64,000 nucleotides of DNA, taken from the NCBI GenBank assembly GCA_964442285.1, contig CAYTZH010000016.1:28840-92839 (forward strand). The letters run 5' to 3'. Position 1 is the first letter of the stretch. Every line of letters begins with the position of its first letter. Positions 15,440-22,396 of the stretch are shown here, piece by piece. The translations under genes were made by a program, and so were the position numbers. The DNA is from CAYTZH01 sp964442285. GTDB lineage: Bacteria; Myxococcota_A; UBA9160; JAFDET01. The notes beneath the pieces were generated by a model. It was not told the origin of the DNA. It was given only the letters and a program-made list of their open reading frames with translations, and ran no database searches.

Positions 15440-16980
15440 CGCCGGCGGCTCCTGCCGCGCCGCCGCGGGGGCTCGATGCGATCCGGGCCCAGCGCGATCC
15501 CCGCGCTCTCGGCCATGGCCCGCGCCAGGGCCCGGGCCTCGTCCCGCGACGGCAGCCGACCCCCGGCGTAGTGGCGCCGGCTCCAGGGCGAGCCGTCGCT
15601 GCGCCGGCGGCCGCGGGCGTCGTCGATCTCGAGGGCGATGTTCCAGTAGAGCTGCTGCCCGTACTGGGTGCCCCGACGGACGGCGATGCGGGAGACCTCC
15701 CCGGCGCGCCAGGTGCGGGTGCGGCCGATCGCGAAGGGGCCCCGGGTCACGTGGATGACGCCGGGCTCCGTGCGCACCCGCGTGGCGCCGAACCAGTGCA
15801 CGAAGGCGGCGAGGCCCGCGGGGAAGGTGACGCCGAACAGCACGAGCTGCAGGAAGAAGGGGGCGCCCCGCTCGACGGCCAGCACGCTCCCCGCGGCGAA
15901 GGCCGCCGCCACCGCCGTCAGGCTGGTCGCCACGCCGGGGTTGCGGGCCGGCCCGAACCAGAAGGCGTAGCCGGCGCGCCAGGGCCGGACCTGGATCCTG
16001 GAGTCGGGAAGCGCGCCGTCGCCGGTGGGGGAGGCCACCACCTCCGGCAGGGCGTCGTCGTCCCCGTCCACGTCCGGCGAGCTCTCGGCGGTCCTGAAGA
16101 CGGGGACCTCGAACTGGGCGTGGTAGTCGACTCCGGGAACGGCGGCCCCCGCGGTCAGCCGCCAGAGGATCTCGTCGTCGCGGTCCCAGTCCCGGCTCGG
16201 GGCGCAGTCGTACGGGATCGTGAAGCCCACCGGAACGGCGCTGCCGGTCGGCCCGAGGGAGAACCGCTCGCGCGGAACCCGTCGCTCCTGCTGCCACTGC
16301 AGACTCTCGTGGGTGTTGCGGTCGTCGCCGGAGCCGCTGGTGTAGCGGTGGACGCACTCGAGCCGGAAGGCCATGCCCGACCGGGCCTCCAGGGGGACGT
16401 TCAGGTGCAGCCGCCCTTCGAGGCGCCCGCCGACCACGCCGGGGAAGGTCTTGAGCTCCAGGGTCGACACCCCGAAGCGTCGCCAGCGCAGTGTGGCGCG
16501 GATCGCCCAGACGAGCAGCAGGGCGCCGACCGCCGGGAAGAGCATCGCGACCCACATCCAGGGCTCGCCCTGCTTCGCGGCCTGACGTGGGACGAACCAG
16601 GCCACGGGCGTCGAGATGCCGTTCCAGACCAGCGCGAAGAACCAGATCGCCACCACGCCGGCGCCGCCCTGGCAGGAGACGCGGCCGTCGGCCCACAGGG
16701 GCCGCCACCTCCAGGGCTCGTCGGGATGGGCGGCCCGCAGCGCGGCTGCGGCGCGGGCGGTGCGGCGGGCGTGGAGGCCGGCCACCACGAGGCCCACGCC
16801 GACGAGCACGAAGAGGCCGCCCACCAGCAGTCCCACGACGAGCGCTTCGCGGTCGCCGCCGTGCAAGGACTTCTGCACCACCCCGAAGGCGGCGCCCGCC
16901 CCGGCCAGGGCGAAAAGGGCGCCGAAGCCGATCAGGAACCTCGCTCCGGTGCCTGCGCGGGTGGTGGCGTCGGGTCTCAC
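15436..16980 (-). CDS. Multi-pass membrane protein of unknown function
   Basis: A 514-residue protein not assigned to a characterised family. Hydrophobic helices are visible near residues 14-34, 44-68, 107-130, 140-162, 337-357 and 362-382. Between the second pair and the third lies a soluble beta-rich domain (about 165-310, with RLEGRLHLNVPLEA and VPVGFTIPYD) resembling the extracytoplasmic part of DUF3592-type proteins. The C-terminal third is cytoplasmic-looking and ends in a strongly basic tail (RRGRSRRR). GTG start; no clear Shine-Dalgarno. It overlaps the transpeptidase gene tail-to-tail by 4 bases. Function unknown. Confidence 0.8.
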   Translation of the reverse strand: MRPDATTRAGTGARFLIGFGALFALAGAGAAFGVVQKSLHGGDREALVVGLLVGGLFVLVGVGLVVAGLHARRTARAAAALRAAHPDEPWRWRPLWADGRVSCQGGAGVVAIWFFALVWNGISTPVAWFVPRQAAKQGEPWMWVAMLFPAVGALLLVWAIRATLRWRRFGVSTLELKTFPGVVGGRLEGRLHLNVPLEARSGMAFRLECVHRYTSGSGDDRNTHESLQWQQERRVPRERFSLGPTGSAVPVGFTIPYDCAPSRDWDRDDEILWRLTAGAAVPGVDYHAQFEVPVFRTAESSPDVDGDDDALPEVVASPTGDGALPDSRIQVRPWRAGYAFWFGPARNPGVATSLTAVAAAFAAGSVLAVERGAPFFLQLVLFGVTFPAGLAAFVHWFGATRVRTEPGVIHVTRGPFAIGRTRTWRAGEVSRIAVRRGTQYGQQLYWNIALEIDDARGRRRSDGSPWSRRHYAGGRLPSRDEARALARAMAESAGIALGPDRIEPPRRRGRSRRR

Positions 16981-17034
16981 GTCCGCACGCTTCGGCAGGA
17001 CCCGGACGAATGTGTAGCTCCGGGCAGCCGGCGC

Positions 17035-17646
17035 TCAGCCTGCGGCCTCCAGGGCCTCCTCCAGGCGGTCGTTGCCCCAGAAGAGCTCGGCCTCCCCGGA
17101 GGCGGCGTCGGGGACGACGAAGGAGGGGGCGCCGAAGACCCCCAGCGCCGTCGCCCGCTCCGTGCGCGTGCGCAGCGCCAGCCTGATCTCGGGCGACTCG
17201 GAGCGCGCGAGCAGGGCCGGGGCGTCCCGCCCCAGGTCGGTCAGGATCTCGGCCAATACCTCCGCCCGGCCCACGTCGCGGTCCTCGCCGAAGTTGGCCC
17301 GGTAGACGGCCGGGGCGAACGCCTCGCACCAGCCCTCGGCGGCGGCCACGCAGGCCACGCGCGCCGCCCGCAGGCCGTTGCGCGGAAACACCGAGGGGCG
17401 TCGGAAGGGAAGGCCGAGCCGGTCGCAGATCCGCTCCAGGTCGCGCCACATGTAGCGGCCCTTCGCCGGGTAGAGGTTGAAGGGCGAGTCGTCCCAGCCC
17501 TGCGCCCGGAAGATCGGTCCCAGCAGGAACGGGCTCCAGGCGAGGGACACGCCCCGCGTTGCGGCGAGGGCGTGCACCCGCGCCACGGCCGGGTAGGAGT
17601 AGGTGCTCGCGAACTCGAACCAGACCTCGAGGGTCGGGAGGGTCAT
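17035..17646 (-). CDS. 2-hydroxychromene-2-carboxylate isomerase family protein (DsbA-like)
   Basis: A 203-residue thioredoxin-fold protein of the DsbA/GST-kappa group best matching 2-hydroxychromene-2-carboxylate isomerase, a glutathione-using enzyme of aromatic degradation. Features: WFEFASTYSY at residue 9 with Ser replacing the redox cysteine, FLLGPIFRAQGW near 41, YMWRDLERICDRLGLP, and the closing GVFGAPSFVVP before FWGNDRLEEAL. No signal peptide. It is the last gene of an operon whose other members are a lipoprotein methyltransferase, an enoyl-CoA hydratase and a 35-codon mini-ORF that overlaps its ATG. No aromatic-ring dioxygenase is nearby, so the actual substrate is uncertain. Confidence 0.88.
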   Translation of the reverse strand: MTLPTLEVWFEFASTYSYPAVARVHALAATRGVSLAWSPFLLGPIFRAQGWDDSPFNLYPAKGRYMWRDLERICDRLGLPFRRPSVFPRNGLRAARVACVAAAEGWCEAFAPAVYRANFGEDRDVGRAEVLAEILTDLGRDAPALLARSESPEIRLALRTRTERATALGVFGAPSFVVPDAASGEAELFWGNDRLEEALEAAG

Positions 17647-17750
17647 GGCCCGAGGTCCATCTCCCGGGTCTCGAAGGCCGCCTCTGCGTAGTCGATCCCC
17701 GGACGCTGCATGCGGCCGTCGATGCAGTCGACCGCGGTGCAGGACCTCAC
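17643..17750 (-). CDS. 35-codon coupled mini-ORF, possible family remnant
   Basis: A short frame squeezed between the enoyl-CoA hydratase and isomerase genes. Its GTG overlaps the hydratase stop (GTGA) and its stop overlaps the isomerase ATG (ATGA), so ribosomes could pass through it in a coupled way. The peptide starts with Arg-Ser and then CTAVDCIDGRMQRPGIDY, which resembles the N-terminus of carbonic-anhydrase-like proteins with a CxxxxCxDGR pattern, as I remember that family. It then stops where the family would continue for more than 100 residues. It is either a truncated relic kept because it preserves coupling, or a true small protein. Confidence 0.4.
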   Translation of the reverse strand: MRSCTAVDCIDGRMQRPGIDYAEAAFETREMDLGP

Positions 17751-18451
17751 CCGCTCTCCGGGGCGGGGAGCTCGCGCTCCAGCCGCTCCATCACCGCGGC
17801 CACGTCGTCGGCGCGCAGGCGGTGCTTGGTCTCTGCGTAGGACGCGGCGTCGAGCTGCCGCAGGGGCGCGACCTCCCGGAGCGCCAGGTCGAGCACTGCG
17901 TCGGGGTCGGCCGCCACCCCGTGGATCACCCCCCGGGCCAGCGCCTCCCGCGGCGTCCAGGCGCGGGCGTGGAGCAGGCTCTGCACGTGGGTCGTGTTCG
18001 GCAGGGCGCTGCGCGCGATCAGGGCCATCCAGCTCGGGACCGCCAGTCCGATGACCACCTCGTTGAACTGCAGCCGGTAGTCGCCCTCGACGAAGAACCG
18101 GAGGTCGCAGGCGCAGGCCAGCCCGGCCCCCCCGGCGATGGCGTGTCCGGTGCAGGCGGCGACCGTCGGTCGCGGGAAGGTGAACACCCGCAGCAGCGCC
18201 CGGGCGAAGCGGCGGATCACGTCGTTCAGGGCGGTGGGCTCCAGGGTGGGCAGGACCTTCACGTTGAGGCCCGCGGAGAAGAAGCCCGGTCGCCCGCTGA
18301 GGACCACGGCCTCCACCGCGTCCTTCTCCGCCTGGTCGAGCACCGACTCCAGGGCCTCGAAGAAGCCGCGGTCCATGGCGTTGGCCTTGCCGTCGTCGAG
18401 CACGATCCGCGCCAGGCCGTCCTCGGCCTGGTAGTGGATGCGGTCGCTCAT
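17747..18451 (-). CDS. Enoyl-CoA hydratase/isomerase family protein
   Basis: A 234-residue crotonase-fold enzyme acting on acyl-CoA thioesters. The oxyanion-hole motifs are present: GRPGFFSAGLNVK near residue 52 and AIAGGAGLACACDLRF near 104. The Glu residues that usually hydrate the double bond are not clearly conserved in the second region (QFNEVVIGLAVPSWM has one Glu), so an isomerase or hydrolase role is as likely as hydration. It is shorter than the typical 255-270 residues, mainly at the C-terminal helix. The start overlaps the methyltransferase stop by 4 bases (ATGA). It acts in the cytoplasm. Confidence 0.9.
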   Translation of the reverse strand: MSDRIHYQAEDGLARIVLDDGKANAMDRGFFEALESVLDQAEKDAVEAVVLSGRPGFFSAGLNVKVLPTLEPTALNDVIRRFARALLRVFTFPRPTVAACTGHAIAGGAGLACACDLRFFVEGDYRLQFNEVVIGLAVPSWMALIARSALPNTTHVQSLLHARAWTPREALARGVIHGVAADPDAVLDLALREVAPLRQLDAASYAETKHRLRADDVAAVMERLERELPAPESG

Positions 18452-19104
18452 CGGCTGGCCTCCGCCGTCGGCGCGAATACCTGGAAGCTCTGGCGCGACA
18501 GGAACTCGTGCTGCTCCTGGAGTGCGTAGCCGGCGGCCGCGAGCTCGCTGCGGATGTCCTCCGGCGGGGTGTAGTGTCCGAACCAGCGCGCGAACCAGCT
18601 CCGGCCGTCGAAGTCGACCACCGCCAGCCGGCCGTCCGGTGCGAACGCGCTGCGCAGGCGCCGGAAATAGGTCTCGCGGTCCGGCAGGTGGTGGTAGGTG
18701 TTGCAGGTGAAGACCAGGTCGATCTGGCCCTCGGGCAGCCCGGCGTCCTCCGCCAGGGCCTGCACCGTGCGGAGGTTCGCCACGCCCTCCTCCGCCGCGC
18801 GCGTGTCGAGGGCCGCGAGCATGTCGGCATCGATGTCCACGGCGTAGACGACGCCCTCGGCGCCGGCGGCCTCCGCCAGGTCGAAGGTGAAGTAGCCGCC
18901 GCCGGCGCCCAGGTCGGCGACCCGGCTGCCCGGCGCGATGGCCAGGGCCTCGATCACGGCCTCGGGCTGCTGCCAGCCATCGCGGCCGAAGCCCGCGTAG
19001 GCGAGGCGTTTGAGGCTGGAGCAGCCGAGGGAGGCCGTCAGGGTCAGGACGGCCAGGACCGCCAGGGTCCGTCTCCCGGAATGTGTGAAGCGTGTGGAGT
19101 CCAC
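18448..19104 (-). CDS. SAM-dependent methyltransferase domain with lipoprotein signal
   Basis: A 218-residue protein combining a lipoprotein signal peptide (basic start RR, hydrophobic LAVLAVLTLTASLG, lipobox Cys28) with a complete class I methyltransferase domain: VADLGAGGGYF for SAM binding near residue 64, VDIDADM, then FTCNTYHHLPDRETYF and LAVVDFDGR. S-adenosylmethionine is not known to be available in the periplasm, so either the protein stays on the cytoplasmic face or the domain does something else. GTG at 19104 is chosen because GGAG stands 8 bases upstream and it gives a normal signal peptide; a longer TTG start at 19131 is possible. First gene of a four-frame operon. Confidence 0.82.
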   Translation of the reverse strand: MDSTRFTHSGRRTLAVLAVLTLTASLGCSSLKRLAYAGFGRDGWQQPEAVIEALAIAPGSRVADLGAGGGYFTFDLAEAAGAEGVVYAVDIDADMLAALDTRAAEEGVANLRTVQALAEDAGLPEGQIDLVFTCNTYHHLPDRETYFRRLRSAFAPDGRLAVVDFDGRSWFARWFGHYTPPEDIRSELAAAGYALQEQHEFLSRQSFQVFAPTAEASR

Positions 19105-19157
19105 GAGAACTTCTCCCACGCCTTCCCCCAAGAGCGACCCGGCCGCGCGTCAGGGTA

Positions 19158-20102
19158 TCACGAAGGAAACAGGACGCTCAGGCTCTCGCGGTTGTGGATC
19201 CGGCGGATGGCTTCGGAGAACAGTGGTGCCACCGACACCACCTCGACGCGCGGCGAGAGCTCGACGGGCTGGTTCTCGACCGAGTCGGTGACGAGCAGGC
19301 GCTCGATCGGACTGTCGTCGATCCGCTGCATGGAGCCTTCGGTGAAGACGCCGTGGGTGACCGCGGCGTACACCGCCCGGGCGCCCCGCTGGACCAGGGC
19401 CTCGGCGGCCTTGGCCAGGGTGCCGCCCGACAGCGTGAAGTCGTCGACGATGATGGCCGTGCGGCCATCCACCTCGCCGATGATCTCCATGACGTCCACC
19501 TGCTCGGCGTGGCTGCGCCGCTCCTTGTCTGCGATCGCCAGGGAGGCGCCCAGGAAGCGGGCGTACTTGCGGGCCTGCTTGGCGAAGCCGGCGTCCGGAG
19601 AGACCACGATGGGGTTCTCGAGCTTCTTCTGCAAGATGGCCCGACACAGGGTCGGCAGGGCGTAGAGGTCGTCCACCGGCACCCGGAAGAAGCCCTGGAT
19701 CTGGGGCGCGTGCAGATCCATCGTGACCACGCGGTCGGCGCCCGCCGCCTCGATGGCGTCCGCGCAGACCCGGGCGCGGATCGAGACGCGAGGCTCGTCC
19801 TTCTTGTCGCCCTTGGCGTAGCTGAAGTAGGGCATCACCACGGTCACGGACTCGGCGCTGGCGCGCTTCAGCGCGTCGATCCAGAAGAGCAGCTCCACGA
19901 AGTTGTCGTTGGTGGGGAAGACCGTGGACTGCACCAGGTAGGCCCGCCGGCCGCGGACGTTCTCGAGGACCCGCACGAAGAGGTTGCCCTCGGAGAAGCG
20001 CAGCACCTCTCCGCGACCGGGCTCGATCTTCAGGCAATCGGCGATGCGGGCGGTGAGCCGGGGACTCCCGCTGCCGCCGAACAGGAGCAGGTCGTCGGCC
20101 AT
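19158..20102 (-). CDS. prs: Ribose-phosphate pyrophosphokinase (PRPP synthetase)
   Basis: A 314-residue enzyme making phosphoribosyl pyrophosphate from ribose 5-phosphate and ATP, the precursor for nucleotides, His, Trp and NAD. Two phosphoribosyltransferase-like halves are visible. The first has FSEGNLFVRVLENVRG and STVFPTNDNFVELLF, then MPYFSYAKGDKKD as the ATP loop region. The second has VVSPDAGFAKQARKYA, ADKERRSHA and the PRPP loop VDDFTLSGGTL; in most PRPP synthetases this loop reads DD-x-x-D/S-TGGT, so this is a somewhat divergent subgroup. Its ATG overlaps the stop of the upstream hydrolase gene by one base (TGATG). Confidence 0.92.
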   Translation of the reverse strand: MADDLLLFGGSGSPRLTARIADCLKIEPGRGEVLRFSEGNLFVRVLENVRGRRAYLVQSTVFPTNDNFVELLFWIDALKRASAESVTVVMPYFSYAKGDKKDEPRVSIRARVCADAIEAAGADRVVTMDLHAPQIQGFFRVPVDDLYALPTLCRAILQKKLENPIVVSPDAGFAKQARKYARFLGASLAIADKERRSHAEQVDVMEIIGEVDGRTAIIVDDFTLSGGTLAKAAEALVQRGARAVYAAVTHGVFTEGSMQRIDDSPIERLLVTDSVENQPVELSPRVEVVSVAPLFSEAIRRIHNRESLSVLFPS

Positions 20103-20785
20103 CAGACCAGGGTCTCCGCGAAGTCGGCGACGGCGTCGACGAGGGCTTCCAGCGCCTCGGCGTCGGTGGTGCCGGACCGCTTCGGGACCCGGAAGGAGTG
20201 GTCGCCGCCCTCCACCACGTGGAGGGAGGCGCCGGGCAGCGCGGCGAGCCGCGGCTCGAGCAGCCCGAGATCGGCGAGGCCGTCGCGGGTGCCCTGCACG
20301 AAGAGCATCGGAACGCGGACCTCGGCGAGGTGGTCGGCCCGCTCGGTGGAGGGCTTGCCGGCCGCATGGAGCGGGAAGCCCAGGAACACCAGGCCCCGCA
20401 CGCCGGGCAGGGGGGCCTCCGCACAGGCCAGGGAGGTCATGCGACCGCCCATGGACTTGCCGCCGGCGAGCAGCGGCAGGCCGCCGGCGCGCTTGGCCGC
20501 GGCGTCGACGGCGGCGCGCACGCTGGCGAGCAGGCGCGCCCTGCCGTCGGGCCGCCGGCTGCCCCGCTCCATGTACGGGAACTGGTGGCGGAAGGTCGCG
20601 ATCCGGCGGCTGGCCAGTTGCTCCGCGACGGCCTCCATGAACGGATGCTCCATCCCCGCACCGGCGCCGTGGGCGAGCACCAGGGCGGCGCGGGCGCCCC
20701 GGGGACGCCGCCAGAGCGCCGAGACGGTTCCGTCGGTCCCGGGAATCCCGAGGCGCAGGCGCTCCGCGGGCGTGGAGGCGGCCAT
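20102..20785 (-). CDS. Alpha/beta hydrolase of the KANL3/Tex30 (dienelactone hydrolase-like) type
   Basis: A 227-residue small alpha/beta hydrolase. Residues near 40 give the oxyanion loop VLAHGAGAGM; FRHQFPYMERGSRRPD follows at about 70; the nucleophile elbow is AGGKSMGGRM with Ser near 115; the Asp is in VQGTRDGLAD and the His in EGGDHSF. This arrangement is typical of the COG3571/KANL3-like group, whose substrates are unknown. It is cotranscribed with prs (one-base overlap), an unusual pairing. A TATCGT hexamer ends 8 bases before its ATG and there is no Shine-Dalgarno. Confidence 0.88.
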   Translation of the reverse strand: MAASTPAERLRLGIPGTDGTVSALWRRPRGARAALVLAHGAGAGMEHPFMEAVAEQLASRRIATFRHQFPYMERGSRRPDGRARLLASVRAAVDAAAKRAGGLPLLAGGKSMGGRMTSLACAEAPLPGVRGLVFLGFPLHAAGKPSTERADHLAEVRVPMLFVQGTRDGLADLGLLEPRLAALPGASLHVVEGGDHSFRVPKRSGTTDAEALEALVDAVADFAETLV

Positions 20786-20793
20786 CGCCCCGG

Positions 20794-20799
20794 ACGATA
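20794..20799 (-). promoter_or_regulatory. -10 element of the hydrolase-prs operon
   Basis: On the minus strand TATCGT followed by 8 bases and the ATG at 20785. No ribosome binding site is present, suggesting a leaderless operon start. Confidence 0.5.
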
Positions 20800-20913
20800 C
20801 CACGTCGTTCCGAGCCGGAGCGCCGTCCCCGCGGATTCCGCGAGCGGACCCGGGGTGCTTTCGCGCTCCCTGCGTCCCCGTGGACGCGCAGGTCGGGTGC
20901 GGCGCGCCGCTCC

Positions 20914-20944
20914 GCGCAACCGCCCCGGCGCCCGGGCGCAACCG
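20914..20944. repeat. Degenerate direct repeat at 22-base period
   Basis: GCGCAACCG at 20914-20922 and 20936-20944, each followed within a few bases by CCGGCGCC. It lies in the 228-base region between the hydrolase and repeat-protein genes and looks like an older version of the short duplications seen elsewhere. Nothing else is recognised in that region. Confidence 0.5.
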
Positions 20945-21013
20945 TCGCTCCGGCGCCGGGTTGGATCGACCGACAACCACGGGGAACGAGGGGACCCTGC
21001 GGGAGGAGCCGAG

Positions 21014-21550
21014 ATGAAGACGGCAGGAGTTCTCGCCGTGGCCCTGAGCGCGGGGCTGCTCGCGGCCGGTGCCGCATCCGCCGATGCGGAGGAGCGCCTG
21101 GACAAGCGGGGTGACCGCATCGAGGATCGCCTCGACGCCCGAGGCGACCGCATCGAGGAGCGTCGCGACCGCCGCGGGGACCGCATCGACGAGCGTCTGG
21201 ACCGCCGGGGCCAGCGCAAGGAAGAGCGGCTCGACGCCCGGGGCGATCGCATCGACGCGCGCCTCGACCGCCGGGCCGACCGGGCTGCTGCGCGGGGCAA
21301 CGAGCGCCGAGCCGAGCGGCTGGACGCCCGGGGCGACCGCATCGACGAGCGCTTCGACGCGCGGGGCGAGCGGATCGAGGAGCGTCTCGATGCCCGGGGC
21401 GACCGCATCGACGCCCGCAAGGACCGCCGTGGCGAGCGCGCCAACGAGCGCCTGGACGCGCGCGGCGACCGCATCGACGAGCGCCTCGACGCGCGCGGCG
21501 ATCGCATCGACGAGCGCCTGGACGCGCGCGCCGACCGCGTGGCCGACTGA
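21014..21550 (+). CDS. Exported protein of tandem 11-residue (hendecad) charged repeats
   Basis: A 178-residue protein with a signal peptide (residues 1-24, ending AASA) and then nothing but repeats of the 11-residue unit ERLDARGDRID. Thirteen full units and one shortened 8-residue unit (AARGNERR, about two-thirds of the way into unit 7) are countable. Charged residues alternate densely, with Leu and Ile at fixed positions, the pattern of a long single helix or right-handed coiled coil. Almost every unit keeps the GDRI core, implying either selection or recent expansion. A GGGAGGAG ribosome binding site precedes the ATG. No known family; a periplasmic or surface spacer or structural role is only a guess. 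A strong hairpin follows the stop. Confidence 0.85.
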   Translation: MKTAGVLAVALSAGLLAAGAASADAEERLDKRGDRIEDRLDARGDRIEERRDRRGDRIDERLDRRGQRKEERLDARGDRIDARLDRRADRAAARGNERRAERLDARGDRIDERFDARGERIEERLDARGDRIDARKDRRGERANERLDARGDRIDERLDARGDRIDERLDARADRVAD

Positions 21551-21569
21551 TTCCCGACCCGCGAGGGGG

Positions 21570-21600
21570 CCGGCGGCCGGGGCGCGCCCCCGGCCGCCGG
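21570..21600. terminator. 13-bp GC hairpin between convergent genes
   Basis: A perfect inverted repeat with arms CCGGCGGCCGGGG and CCCCGGCCGCCGG around a 5-base loop, 20 bases after the repeat-protein stop and just beyond the HEAT-like gene's stop. It lacks a T-run but, by position, is likely to end transcription from both sides. Confidence 0.65.
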
Positions 21601-21602
21601 AC

Positions 21603-21977
21603 CTAGGGCCGGTCGAACTCCCAGCGCAGGTAGTTCTCGAGGTCGGTCGCCGCCGACTCGGCGCACTCGCGCACCACCTCGTTCGCGGCGTACAGACCGT
21701 TCTCCACCAGGCGCCGGACCCGTCGCTGGTCGAGGTTGCCGAAGCGCCGCGCGAGGTGTGCGAAGCCCAGCAGCGCGCTGCCCCGCACCTCGGCGTTGCG
21801 GTGGCGGGCGAGCCGCACGCAGCAGGTCTCCGCCCAGCGCCGGTCCCGTGCCTGCTCGGCCAGCTCGACGATGGCGTCCCGCAGCGCGAAGGGGTCGTCG
21901 CGCTCGAGGGCCGCCTCGAAGCGGCGGCCGAGTGCCTCGTCGGGGCTCGGGCCCTGGCCTTGCGTCCGGGTCGACAC
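21603..21977 (-). CDS. HEAT-repeat-like small protein
   Basis: A 124-residue all-helical protein. The middle reads CVRLARHRNAEVRGSALLGF and AHLARRFGNLDQRRVRRLVE, followed by VVRECAESAATDLENYLRW, a series of helix pairs like two or three HEAT repeats. Short proteins of this type are common hypotheticals and some serve as toxin immunity proteins; nothing here shows a toxin partner. Start GTG with GGAGG 10 bases upstream. A sequence resembling the TetR operator at 26925 lies about 50 bases upstream (22025-22038). It faces the repeat-protein gene across the hairpin. Confidence 0.75.
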   Translation of the reverse strand: MSTRTQGQGPSPDEALGRRFEAALERDDPFALRDAIVELAEQARDRRWAETCCVRLARHRNAEVRGSALLGFAHLARRFGNLDQRRVRRLVENGLYAANEVVRECAESAATDLENYLRWEFDRP

Positions 21978-22024
21978 GATCAGACGGCCTCCGCGACCGC
22001 GGGGAGCGGCCTTGCGGGGCGCAG

Positions 22025-22038
22025 TAGAACACGTTTCA
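22025..22038. promoter_or_regulatory. Possible second TetR operator
   Basis: On the minus strand the site reads ATTGAAACGTGTTCTA, matching ATTGAAACATGTTTCA of the palindrome in front of the tetR gene at 13 of 16 positions, including the whole left half ATTGAAAC. It lies upstream of the HEAT-like gene and downstream of the ferredoxin gene. Confidence 0.4.
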
Positions 22039-22086
22039 ATCCGGGGGACGGGCCGCGGCCCGCGAGCCCCCCGGAGGCCCGTGACT

Positions 22087-22281
22087 TCAGTCCTCGACGA
22101 TCGAGATCGCCTGCTTGGGGCAGAGACGGACGGCTTCCTCCACCTTGGCGCGCATGCCTTCGGCCGGCTGCTCCTGCAGGATGGTGAGCGTGTCGTCCTC
22201 TTCCACGCGGAAGATCTCGGGGGCCACGCCCATACACACGGCGTTGGCCTCGCACAGATCCCAGTCGACGACGATCTTCAT
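22087..22281 (-). CDS. [3Fe-4S]-type ferredoxin
   Basis: A 64-residue soluble electron carrier. The cluster ligands are C-x2-N-x2-C near residues 10-16 (CEANAVC), then CPK near residue 54; Asn fills the place of the second cysteine of a 4Fe cluster, so a [3Fe-4S] cluster is expected. The core MGVAPEIF and the length match ferredoxins that serve bacterial cytochrome P450 or Rieske-type oxygenases. No P450 is in the window. A GGGAG sequence stands 10-11 bases before the ATG. It is divergent from the acyl-CoA dehydrogenase pair, which suggests a link to lipid or steroid oxidation. Confidence 0.9.
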   Translation of the reverse strand: MKIVVDWDLCEANAVCMGVAPEIFRVEEDDTLTILQEQPAEGMRAKVEEAVRLCPKQAISIVED

Positions 22282-22396
22282 GGTGACGGGCACTCCCTCG
22301 GCTTGGCGTCCACGGGCGCATTCTGGCCCAGCGGGTCGGCGGAGCGCGTAACGTATCACGGCTCGCACCCCTGCGGAACGGATGGAGACCAATAGC

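Noticed and set aside
14165..17449. Minus-strand open frame of 1094 codons
   Set aside because: It is antisense to the transpeptidase and out of frame with two real genes; it is open only because stops are rare in GC-rich DNA.
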